6,261 nucleotides of DNA, taken from assembly GCA_030621455.1 (NCBI GenBank), contig JAUXHQ010000121.1:1-6261 (forward strand). Reading direction: 5' to 3'. Under the pieces are notes generated by a model. The model was not told where the DNA came from and made no database searches. It worked only from the letters and a program-made list of their open reading frames with translations. Origin of the DNA: Deltaproteobacteria bacterium. GTDB lineage: Bacteria; Desulfobacterota; UBA8473. A program made the translations under genes and the position numbers. Below are positions 1 to 6,261 of the stretch, piece after piece. Each line of letters starts with the position of its first letter. The first letter of the stretch is position 1.

Positions 1-30
1 GTCAATCTGTTCCAACTTACCCATTACACA

Positions 31-52
31 TACAACCTTATGCCAGGTTGTA
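31..52. repeat. Perfect 8-bp inverted repeat with 6-base loop
   Basis: TACAACCT (31-38) and AGGTTGTA (45-52) are exact reverse complements separated by TATGCC. The stem would be 8 bp. No run of T follows it on either strand, so it does not look like an intrinsic terminator. The symmetry and position, about 170 bases before the candidate promoter, would suit a dimeric regulator's operator or an RNA hairpin from an upstream transcript. Function is unknown. Confidence 0.4.
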
Positions 53-218
53 GTTCATAACAAGCAAATGAAATAAGTAACCGGCAAGCGGTAAACCTGA
101 CCAACTGCACAGGTCGATATTTTTTGCAAGGTCAAGGAAGACGAGGATTTTAACCGCAGGAATACATTAGGTAAGTAGGGGCATATTGCAATGTTCCTTT
201 ACATCTGCGTTTTATGTA

Positions 219-247
219 TTGACAATCTTCGCAAAATGAGTTTTGAT
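219..247 (+). promoter_or_regulatory. Candidate sigma-70-type promoter for the operon
   Basis: A perfect -35 consensus TTGACA lies at 219-224. After a 17-base spacer comes TTTGAT at 242-247, which matches four of six positions of the TATAAT -10 consensus. Transcription would start near 254, leaving a leader of about 70 bases before the ATG at 324. The palindrome ATTGCAAT at 185-192 ends 26 bases upstream of the -35 box and could bind a regulator. The assignment rests on sequence match alone. Confidence 0.4.
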
Positions 248-323
248 ACGACGGCTGTTTTATTGGGATCTGTCTTGTGAAGGCTGTGTTCTATGCCTTA
301 TAAAATCCATCAAGGTACAATAA

Positions 324-2252
324 ATGAGCAATCCATTAAGTCCTTTCCTGAAAAGAATTTTCGAGGTGACTCGTCTGAAAAGGACCCTATTTTTTTTAGT
401 TCTGGATGCCGTTCTTCTCAGCTTCTCTTTGTATGTCTCCTTCTTACTCCGTTTTGAAGGGGTAATCCCGAGCCGTTATCTGGAACAGTTCCATCTTTAT
501 CTTTGTCTCTTTGTCGGTGTAAAAATCGTCGCATTTAACTTCTTTCAGATTTACAGGTTCACGTGGTCTTATGTGGGACTATACGAGCTTGCAAAGATAA
601 TTAAGGTTCAGACCGTGAGTTCTTTGATAATCTCGGCTGCGATCTTGTCTCTTGCCGACTATGAAAAATTTTCTGGCTTCCCCAGGTCGGTATTGTTGAT
701 GGATTATGCCTTTTCACTCCTCGTGGTTGGAGGTCTCAGAATTGCCAAAAGGATATATTTCCAGATTAGAAAGTACCCTGCTGTAAAAAAGAAAAATACT
801 TTGATCATCGGGGCGGGAAATGCCGGGGAACAGATTGTCAGGGATATGAAGCGGGTGAAAGATTCTCCCTATTTGCCGGTGGCTTTTATAGACGACGATC
901 CGGCGAAAAAAAAAGTGTCTATACATGATGTGGAAGTAATGGGGGGCAGACGCCAGATTGGGAGGGTTTCAAAAAAACTGGGTGTGGAATTGGCGGTGGT
1001 GGCCATGCCTTCGGTCCCTTCAAAGGAGATCAGGGATATTGTCTCTTACGTCCGCGAAGCGGGTATCGATGAGATTCATATCATACCCGGGACCAAGGAA
1101 ATCATATTTAAGAAGATAAGCATCATGGATATCAAGAGGATTGACCTAGCGGATTTGTTGGGTCGCGAGCCGGTAAAGATCGAGCATGCCCGCGTGAAAA
1201 TGAGCCTGAAAGGAAGAAGGGTACTGGTGACTGGGGCCGGCGGCTCTATCGGTTCGGAACTGGCAAGACAGGTATCCCAGTTTGGTCCGCAATTACTTGT
1301 GCTTTTAGATTTTGACGAGACCGGTCTCTTTCACATCAGCGGGGAGTTGACGAGATCTTATCCCGATCTTTTGATTTATCCCATACTGGGAGACATCCTG
1401 GATGAAAATAAGGTAGACTCTCTCTTCATGGATTTTGCGCCTCAGGTGGTATTCCATGCTGCAGCGTATAAGCATGTACCTATTATGGAGGATTTTCCGG
1501 AGGAGGCTGTCCGGGTAAATGTCTTGGGCACAAGGATACTGGGTGAGCTTTCCTGCAAGAATAAGGTGAGTAAGTTTATCTTCGTTTCTACGGACAAGGT
1601 GGTGAACCCGACCAGTGTCATGGGCGCCAGTAAAAGGGTCGCCGAGATGGTGATAACAAATCTCAACAAACAGGAAACCACTGAGTTTGTGACTGTGCGG
1701 TTTGGAAATGTTTTGGGGAGCAGGGGAAGCGTCATTCCCCTCTTCCAGGAGCAGATTAAGCGAGGAGGGCCGGTTACCATCACTCATCCTGAGATGAAGC
1801 GCTATTTTATGACTATACCGGAGGCAGTCATTTTGGTGTTGCAGGCGGGGACCATGGGAAGAGGCGGAGACGTATTTGTGCTGGATATGGGTGAACCGGT
1901 GAAGATATGCGATGTGGCATGCGAGTTGATAAGGCTTTCCGGTCTTGAACCTGAGAAGGATGTCCCCATCGTTTACACGGGTATTCGACCCGGGGAAAAG
2001 CTGTTTGAGGAACTTTTGACTGCGGAGGAAGGGGTTGAGACGACAACCCACGAGAAGATTTTCAAGGCCAGGATCAACGAAGACTTTTCTCAAGCTGTTT
2101 TAATAGAACAGATCGAGAAGTTGCAAGCTTTTGCTCACGTTAAGGATACCCCGTCCATTGTCAATACCTTTAAGGAGATCATTCCCACCTATACTCCCAA
2201 TCGCCCCGAAGATATGCCGGTTGAACAGAAGGCGCAGCAACTCGGGAACTAA
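324..2252 (+). CDS. Membrane-bound nucleotide-sugar 4,6-dehydratase (WbpM/PglF/CapD family)
   Basis: This 642-residue inner-membrane enzyme probably converts a UDP-sugar (UDP-GlcNAc in the studied relatives WbpM and PglF) to its 4-keto-6-deoxy form, a precursor of deoxyamino sugars in surface glycans. About four hydrophobic segments lie at residues 21-42, 57-74, 94-111 and 122-140. A first Rossmann-like region follows with GAGNAG at 163-168. The catalytic extended-SDR domain starts near 297, with the NAD(P)-binding motif TGAGGSIG at 303-310, HAAAYKHVP at 378-386, STDK at 422-425, MGASK at 433-437, RFGNVLGSRGSV at 459-470 and RPGEKL at 555-560. Met433 occupies the place of the usual SDR tyrosine, as described for the large WbpM-type enzymes with an S-M-K triad. 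Length is normal for the long form. The ATG is preceded by AAGG at 313-316 with good spacing. The gene leads the apparent operon. The family is very secure; the exact substrate is inferred. Confidence 0.95.
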   Translation: MSNPLSPFLKRIFEVTRLKRTLFFLVLDAVLLSFSLYVSFLLRFEGVIPSRYLEQFHLYLCLFVGVKIVAFNFFQIYRFTWSYVGLYELAKIIKVQTVSSLIISAAILSLADYEKFSGFPRSVLLMDYAFSLLVVGGLRIAKRIYFQIRKYPAVKKKNTLIIGAGNAGEQIVRDMKRVKDSPYLPVAFIDDDPAKKKVSIHDVEVMGGRRQIGRVSKKLGVELAVVAMPSVPSKEIRDIVSYVREAGIDEIHIIPGTKEIIFKKISIMDIKRIDLADLLGREPVKIEHARVKMSLKGRRVLVTGAGGSIGSELARQVSQFGPQLLVLLDFDETGLFHISGELTRSYPDLLIYPILGDILDENKVDSLFMDFAPQVVFHAAAYKHVPIMEDFPEEAVRVNVLGTRILGELSCKNKVSKFIFVSTDKVVNPTSVMGASKRVAEMVITNLNKQETTEFVTVRFGNVLGSRGSVIPLFQEQIKRGGPVTITHPEMKRYFMTIPEAVILVLQAGTMGRGGDVFVLDMGEPVKICDVACELIRLSGLEPEKDVPIVYTGIRPGEKLFEELLTAEEGVETTTHEKIFKARINEDFSQAVLIEQIEKLQAFAHVKDTPSIVNTFKEIIPTYTPNRPEDMPVEQKAQQLGN

Positions 2253-2276
2253 CTGCCAAATCATATGGAATAACCC

Positions 2277-3812
2277 ATGACAAAGAATGGCTCTTTGACC
2301 CTGCCGCTCGTTCTGATTTTTCTGGTTATTTTTATCTTCCCGGCGCGGTCCCTTTCCATGACATCAGTGAATGTCGATCTGGATAGCTGGACTTACCCGG
2401 CGCTGGAGAAGTTGACCGCTACAGGCTTGATAAAGAGTGACGTGATGAATACCCGACCCCTCACCAGGGTTGAGCTGGCGCGGCTGACCGGCGAGGCGTT
2501 GGCTTCGGCGGAAGAGCGGAAATGCGGGGACCAGTTGAGCGGGTTATCGCTATACCTGCTTGAGAGGCTTAAAGGGGAATTCAAGGATGAACTGAGCATC
2601 CTCGGGATCATCGACGATGTGAGTGTACATACCTTCATCAAACCTGTCGATGAACTGAGGGTCAGGTACCATCTGCTTGACGGAGGCCACGCCATCTATA
2701 ACAATGACGGTATCCGGTATGGTGATGATCACAATGCGTCTCTGGAGTTTTCCGGAAGGGGCAAACTTTTCAACACAATCTCGTTCTATTATCGACCCAT
2801 AGTAAGGTACAATCAAGACCTCGATGACGAGGAAGAGACTGAACTTGAGTTGCTGAGGGGTTACATAAAGGTTAATCTTGGGAATGTGGAACTGGAAATA
2901 GGTCGGGATTCTCTTTGGTGGGGTCCGGGACACCACGGTTCTCTGCTGATGACAAATAACGCGGAACCCTTTGACATGGTGAAGGTCTCCAACTCCAGGC
3001 CAATCATCCTGCCCTGGGTCTTCAGGTACCTTGGTCCGTTTAAGACGACGTGGTTTCTGACGGAGTTGGAAAAGGACAGGGAAGTTCCCGAACCCTATCT
3101 CACCGGCTTTAGGGTCAACTTCAAGCCTTTGCCGGTTTTGGAGATAGGGGCGTCAAGGGTCATAATGATGGGTGGAGATGGAAGACCTGATGTCGATTTT
3201 GGCGATATCCTGAAGGTCATAACAGGTGAAAATATCTCCGGCGCTGAAGAAGATACAAGCAACCAGATAGCATCGGTCGATTTCAGCCTGAGGCTGGAGT
3301 TTTTGAGGAACACCGAGATCTATGGAGAATTGGGAGGAGAGGATGAGGCCGGTGGCCTCCCCACGAAAAAAGGTTATCTTGCAGGTATCTACTTTCCTCG
3401 AGTAACACATGACGGAAGGGTTGATCTAAGGGTGGAATATGCGTATAATCATGTTGATGGACATCCGAACGTCTGGTATAACCACAGTGTTTATAAGACG
3501 GGTTACAGGTATGAAGACTCAGTTATCGGCCATCACATGGGAAGTGATGCTGAGGACCTGTTCGCAAGGGTTACGGGGTGTGTAACCGGTCGTATGACAG
3601 TCGGCATGGATTTTGATTTTGAAGAGAGATCAAAGAGTGACCCCTTTCCGGAAAAGCATTACCAGTATGGGATTGATCTGTCGTATGATATTAACGATAT
3701 GATCCATATTGCAGGGAGATATGGGTTTGAGAAGGTAAAGAACCATAACAAAACAGATGGGGCGGAAGAGGAATATCATTTTTTTTCTACGGAACTGGAA
3801 ATCAGATTTTGA
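2277..3812 (+). CDS. Capsule assembly Wzi-family outer-membrane beta-barrel protein
   Basis: The 511-residue product resembles the Wzi family, outer-membrane barrels that in Escherichia coli and Klebsiella help attach or organise capsule at the cell surface. Residues 1-27 form a signal peptide with a long hydrophobic core (LVLIFLVIFIF, 11-21); cleavage probably falls after Ser25 or Ser27. Residues 33-75 form a helical module (SWTYPALEKL, then RPLTRVELARL) that resembles an SLH-like repeat. The remainder alternates polar and hydrophobic residues as in beta-strands. The best family signature is the WWGPGHHGSLLMTNNAEPF block at 204-222; IGHHMGSDAEDLF at 407-419 is a second conserved-looking block. 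The chain ends in phenylalanine after alternating residues (STELEIRF), the usual barrel-insertion signal. The start lies 24 bases after the dehydratase stop, with a weak GGAA (2267-2270) as ribosome binding site, so translation may partly depend on coupling. Its surface role here is inferred from family and context. Confidence 0.88.
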   Translation: MTKNGSLTLPLVLIFLVIFIFPARSLSMTSVNVDLDSWTYPALEKLTATGLIKSDVMNTRPLTRVELARLTGEALASAEERKCGDQLSGLSLYLLERLKGEFKDELSILGIIDDVSVHTFIKPVDELRVRYHLLDGGHAIYNNDGIRYGDDHNASLEFSGRGKLFNTISFYYRPIVRYNQDLDDEEETELELLRGYIKVNLGNVELEIGRDSLWWGPGHHGSLLMTNNAEPFDMVKVSNSRPIILPWVFRYLGPFKTTWFLTELEKDREVPEPYLTGFRVNFKPLPVLEIGASRVIMMGGDGRPDVDFGDILKVITGENISGAEEDTSNQIASVDFSLRLEFLRNTEIYGELGGEDEAGGLPTKKGYLAGIYFPRVTHDGRVDLRVEYAYNHVDGHPNVWYNHSVYKTGYRYEDSVIGHHMGSDAEDLFARVTGCVTGRMTVGMDFDFEERSKSDPFPEKHYQYGIDLSYDINDMIHIAGRYGFEKVKNHNKTDGAEEEYHFFSTELEIRF

Positions 3813-3814
3813 TC

Positions 3815-3874
3815 ATGAAGAGGAATTCAGAGAAACGAGATTCGCGCCGGGGGAGAAAATCGATAAGGTTATGA
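3815..3874 (+). CDS. Possible 19-codon basic leader peptide
   Basis: ATG at 3815 begins two bases after the stop codon of the Wzi-family gene (3810-3812). It opens a frame of 19 codons, MKRNSEKRDSRRGRKSIRL, with ten Arg/Lys residues, ending at TGA 3872-3874. There is no good ribosome binding site, so expression would need reinitiation by ribosomes finishing the upstream gene. The stop overlaps the next tiny ORF's start as ATGA. I recognise no homology. It may be only a chance frame in a 117-base gap; it is listed because of the precise junctions. Confidence 0.2.
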   Translation: MKRNSEKRDSRRGRKSIRL

Positions 3875-3933
3875 TAAAAGTGGAAGACCATGAGGAGAGG
3901 ATCGGAAGATTACAAAGAAGGGTGTCAAGTTGA
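3871..3933 (+). CDS. Possible 20-codon peptide coupled to the exporter gene
   Basis: ATG at 3871 overlaps the stop of the preceding tiny ORF (ATGA, 3871-3874). It gives 20 codons, MIKVEDHEERIGRLQRRVSS, ending at TGA 3931-3933. That stop overlaps the TTG start of the exporter gene as TTGA (3930-3933). An AAGG at 3865-3868 is too close to the ATG to be a good ribosome binding site. The peptide is charged and could be helical, but I recognise no family. Its plausible value is translational coupling into the TTG-started gene. It may be fortuitous. Confidence 0.25.
   Translation: MIKVEDHEERIGRLQRRVSS
3916..3922 (+). promoter_or_regulatory. Ribosome binding site supporting the TTG start at 3930
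   Basis: AGAAGGG ends seven bases before TTG 3930-3932. An in-frame stop (TGA 3891-3893) limits any upstream extension, and no ATG or GTG lies in frame between that stop and 3930. The first in-frame ATG, at 3990, would remove the positively charged N-terminus of the signal peptide and has no comparable site ahead of it. These points together favour the TTG. Confidence 0.6.
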
Positions 3934-6261
3934 AAGAAGAAAAATCTGTAAAAAGCAGGACTGTTCTAAGAAGTAAATTAACTATCTTGATGTTATTTTC
4001 TTTTCTATTTATAAGCCTGCTTTGGAGAGATAATAATACCATTTTTGCCCAGGATTATAGTCGGGTTCAGACTACACCTACATTCAAAGGAAGACCCCAA
4101 AAAGATATTATCATACCAAATTCACCGTTAGCATCTGAACTTGGCCTGGCTCAAGTTCCCACCGGAGTATTTCCCTTCCTTACCAATCTTTCCGTAACGC
4201 CTGGCGACACCTTCGTTGATCTGGTTTGGACCCCCCTTTGGAAAGAGGAAACAAGAAAACCTTCGAAGGTAAGGGAATTCAGGAAGTTAATAGAGGAAAG
4301 GCTGGAAAAAGACTTTATGCTGAGAGAGAAGTCTTTATCTGCACCGAAAACAGAAGAAGTGAAACAAAAAGAAAAAGAGAGGCTTGAGAAAGAGACACTG
4401 GAGGCAATCCGCGGAGTAAAAGAAATAGCAGGGTACATAATCCATTACGGAACCGAATCGAGAAACTATATTCAGAAGGTGGACGTGGGAAGTGTAACCA
4501 TGTATAGGGTAAGGGGGTTGAGTAATTATACAACGTACTTCTTCGCTTTACAGGCATATACAAGTTTGGGAGAAACCAGTGAGATTTCAGAGGAGGTGTC
4601 CGCAACACCAAAACCCGAAGAAGAGCTAATGTCCGTAATAGAAAGGGGGTTCGCCGAAGAAGAAATCCCTCAGGTCATATCCCGGGAGATTAAGCAGTTT
4701 GGTTATAATTTTTTCCCTTCCAAGGCCCCCAGCTTTACCCCTTTAGGCGATGCTCCGGTAGGGCCTGACTATATCATCGGGCCGGGAGACAGCTTTACCA
4801 TATCCCTATGGGGAAGGATTGAGGCTACATTTCCTGTGGTGGTTGACCGAAACGGGGAGATAACCCTCCCAAAGGCAGGGGCCATAAAGGTCTGGGCCCT
4901 GACCTTCTCCGAGTTAAAGGAAACTATTCATAATGAACTTTCAAAGTACTATTCAGGTTTCCGGATAAGCATCACTATGGATAGACTAAGAACAATCAGG
5001 GTATTCGTGGTAGGAGAGGCAGAGAACCCGGGAAGTTATACTCTAGGTTCGGTCTCTACAGTATACAGCGCCCTTATATCAGCAGGAGGACCCTCAAGGA
5101 AAGGAACCATGAGGAAGATCCAGCTGATTAGAAGAGATGATGTCGTTAAAACCATTGACATATATTATTTTCTCCTTAGAGGTGACAAAAGCCATGATGA
5201 ACGACTCCAATCAGGGGACACGATCTTTATTCCGGTTATTGGACCTGTAGTCGGAATTGCTGGGAATGTGAAGAGGCCGGCGATCTACGAGATAAAAGAG
5301 TCTATGAACCTCGAAGAACTAATGGACCTGGCTGGTGGGGTGACCTTCCACGGTTATCTCCAGAGGGTTCAGATTGAGCGTATAGAGGCCCATCAGAGAA
5401 AGGTAGTAGCCGACTTCGATATCTCAGAATCCTTGGAAAAGGAAGGCCGCCAGTTAAAGACCCCCCTTCGAGATGGGGATCTGGTAAAGGTCTTTCCTAT
5501 ATTATCTACCACTGGAAGCATCGTATATCTGGAGGGCCATGTGAAACGCCCTGGCGGCTATGAGTTTGAGGAGGGGATGAAACTCCTCGACCTGATCCCC
5601 TCTTTTGATCAATTATTGCCTGAGCCTTATCTCGGTTACGCCGAGATCATAAGGTTGGTTCCCCCTGATCTCCATCCCCAGACGATCTCCTTCAACCTTG
5701 AAAAGCTGCTACTAGGCGATCCTTTGGAGAATATTGAGCTGAAAGAGTACGACCGGATTACAATCTCTCCCAGGGAGCATCTACAGGTGTTTCCCTTTGT
5801 AAGCATCGGTGGGGAGGTAAAAAGGCCGGGCAGGTATCTCTTGTTGGATAATATGAGGGTGAAAGACCTCATCTATAAGGCAGGGAATCTGAAGCGGGGC
5901 GCCTATTTACAAAAAGCCGAGATGACGCGTTTAAGAAAGACAGAGAAAGAAATTGTCTCCAAGGTGATCAACATCAACCTTTCCGAAGCGATGAGGGACA
6001 ACCCTGAGCACAATGTCCCACTGGTTGAAGACGACTATATTCTTATCCGTCAGATCCCTGGCTGGTTCACGGAAAAGAATGTTATACTGGAAGGTGAAGT
6101 TAAGTTATCAGGTATGTATTCTATCTCCAAAGGCGAACGGTTGAGCTCTGTGCTTGAGAGGGCAGGAGGATTTACGGAAGATGCGTATCTTAAAGGGGCC
6201 TTCTTTACCAGGGAGTCTGCCAAAAGGGTTCAGGAAGAGAGGATTAAGGCGTTCGGGGATC
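3930..6261 (+). CDS. Polysaccharide export protein, Wza-like, with FN3-like domain and SLBB repeats (3' end outside window)
   Basis: The frame is open from TTG 3930 to the window end: 777 codons plus one base, with no internal stop or frameshift. The product probably builds the outer-membrane/periplasmic channel that exports the polymer. Residues 1-40 form a signal peptide: basic start, hydrophobic core LTILMLFSFLFISLLW at 17-32, likely cleavage after IFA at 38-40. Residues 83-227 look like a fibronectin type III domain (LTNLSVTPGDTFVDLVW, then YIIHYG, GLSNYTTYFFALQAY and SEISEEVSATP), interrupted at about 105-166 by a Lys/Glu-rich helical insert. A Poly_export domain follows at about 278-352 (DYIIGPGDSFTISLWG). 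Five SLBB repeats begin near 355, 438, 529, 619 and 716, each with a G(E/N/H)V..PG.Y-like start; the third lacks the usual GG turn. The translated part contains no cysteine, so it has no lipoprotein anchor, unlike classical Wza. Family assignment is secure; the domain details are read by eye. Confidence 0.9.
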   Translation, partial: MKEEKSVKSRTVLRSKLTILMLFSFLFISLLWRDNNTIFAQDYSRVQTTPTFKGRPQKDIIIPNSPLASELGLAQVPTGVFPFLTNLSVTPGDTFVDLVWTPLWKEETRKPSKVREFRKLIEERLEKDFMLREKSLSAPKTEEVKQKEKERLEKETLEAIRGVKEIAGYIIHYGTESRNYIQKVDVGSVTMYRVRGLSNYTTYFFALQAYTSLGETSEISEEVSATPKPEEELMSVIERGFAEEEIPQVISREIKQFGYNFFPSKAPSFTPLGDAPVGPDYIIGPGDSFTISLWGRIEATFPVVVDRNGEITLPKAGAIKVWALTFSELKETIHNELSKYYSGFRISITMDRLRTIRVFVVGEAENPGSYTLGSVSTVYSALISAGGPSRKGTMRKIQLIRRDDVVKTIDIYYFLLRGDKSHDERLQSGDTIFIPVIGPVVGIAGNVKRPAIYEIKESMNLEELMDLAGGVTFHGYLQRVQIERIEAHQRKVVADFDISESLEKEGRQLKTPLRDGDLVKVFPILSTTGSIVYLEGHVKRPGGYEFEEGMKLLDLIPSFDQLLPEPYLGYAEIIRLVPPDLHPQTISFNLEKLLLGDPLENIELKEYDRITISPREHLQVFPFVSIGGEVKRPGRYLLLDNMRVKDLIYKAGNLKRGAYLQKAEMTRLRKTEKEIVSKVININLSEAMRDNPEHNVPLVEDDYILIRQIPGWFTEKNVILEGEVKLSGMYSISKGERLSSVLERAGGFTEDAYLKGAFFTRESAKRVQEERIKAFGD

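Larger units (their letters stand above)
1..323. other. Non-coding upstream region of the polysaccharide operon
   Basis: I see no convincing gene here. The forward frame beginning at base 1 stops at 58-60, and the other two forward frames also stop early. No recognisable protein fragment appears, so the tail of an upstream gene cannot be claimed. The stretch is AT-rich. It holds an 8-bp inverted repeat (31-52), a weaker 5-bp inverted repeat (ACCTG 95-99 with CAGGT 110-114), an 8-bp palindrome ATTGCAAT (185-192) and a candidate promoter (219-247). The most likely role is the 5' control region of the operon starting at 324. A structured leader RNA upstream of base 250 is possible, but I could not fit it to any riboswitch class I know. 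Confidence 0.6.

Noticed and set aside
84..98. Partial match to the ops/JUMPstart element (GCGGTA within CAAGCGGTAAACC) that recruits RfaH in some polysaccharide operons
   Set aside because: Only the GCGGTA core is present. It lies upstream of the candidate promoter, so it would not be transcribed into the operon leader, and the surrounding JUMPstart sequence is missing.
112..189. Possible sigma-54 promoters (GG...GC pairs around TTGCA at 125-129 and 187-190)
   Set aside because: The spacing between the GG and GC elements is 12 and about 8 bases rather than the required 10, and the flanking consensus is absent.
275..304. Second promoter-like pair, TTGTGA (275-280) and TATAAA (299-304)
   Set aside because: Transcription would start on or beside the ribosome binding site at 313-316, leaving almost no leader. 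The TTGACA site upstream is a better match.
1305..2093. 262-codon open frame on the minus strand inside the dehydratase gene
   Set aside because: It lies wholly antisense to a strongly conserved dehydratase coding region, and its translation shows no family motifs. It is a shadow of the codon bias of the real gene.
2265..2273. Two-codon minimal ORF ATG GAA TAA just ahead of the Wzi-family start
   Set aside because: It is in frame with the true start but stops at once. A match this short is expected by chance, and nothing else supports a regulatory role.
2393..2936. Overlapping minus-strand open frames of 100 and 128 codons within the Wzi-family gene
   Set aside because: Both are antisense to the signature-bearing Wzi frame, overlap each other and show no recognisable domain.
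3813..3929. Intrinsic terminator or separate promoter between the Wzi-family and exporter genes
   Set aside because: I found no GC-rich stem followed by a T-run and no convincing -35/-10 pair. Continuous transcription is the simpler reading.
4151..4611. Minus-strand open frames of 95 and 98 codons opposite the FN3-like region
   Set aside because: They reflect the Lys/Glu-rich codons of the forward gene read in reverse (Ser/Phe/Leu-rich) and have no independent support.
6200..6261. Truncated or frameshifted exporter gene
   Set aside because: The frame stays open to the last base with family-like sequence. The missing end is due to the window boundary, not a mutation.

Overview
This window looks like the front end of a surface-polysaccharide (capsule/exopolysaccharide or O-antigen-like) gene cluster from a Gram-negative bacterium. 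All the recognisable genes lie on the + strand. Two of the products, a Wzi-family beta-barrel and a Wza-type export protein with SLBB repeats, only make sense in a cell with an outer membrane. The mixed codon use, moderate GC and long multi-SLBB exporter recall Desulfobacterota (deltaproteobacterial) or Nitrospirota-like genomes. That taxonomic guess is inference only; no marker gene is present.

Layout. Positions 1-323 hold no gene I can support. They contain an 8-bp inverted repeat at 31-52, a small palindrome at 185-192 and a plausible sigma-70-type promoter at 219-247. Positions 324-2252 encode a 642-residue membrane-bound nucleotide-sugar 4,6-dehydratase of the WbpM/PglF/CapD family. After a 24-base gap, 2277-3812 encodes a 511-residue outer-membrane protein of the capsule-assembly Wzi family. 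Positions 3813-3929 separate it from the third main gene and contain two tiny ORFs (19 and 20 codons) joined to each other and to the next gene by stop/start overlaps. From 3930 to the window end, an open frame of 777 codons with a TTG start encodes a secreted polysaccharide export protein. It has a signal peptide, a fibronectin type III-like domain split by a charged helical insert, a Poly_export (Wza) domain and at least five SLBB repeats. It is cut only by the window edge.

How the genes fit together. The dehydratase would supply a 4-keto-6-deoxy sugar nucleotide (UDP-GlcNAc-derived in studied relatives) for a deoxyamino sugar in the repeat unit or its first sugar. The export protein would form the periplasmic/outer-membrane conduit for the polymer. 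The Wzi-like barrel would help organise or retain the polymer at the surface. Tight spacing and uniform orientation suggest one operon.

The parts most worth a second look are the split FN3-like domain at the N-terminus of the exporter, the exporter's lack of any cysteine (so no lipoprotein anchor of the Wza kind), and the chain of coupled mini-ORFs before it. I see no CRISPR array, tRNA, rRNA, insertion sequence or defence system. The core content is a known kind of pathway rather than a clearly new system.
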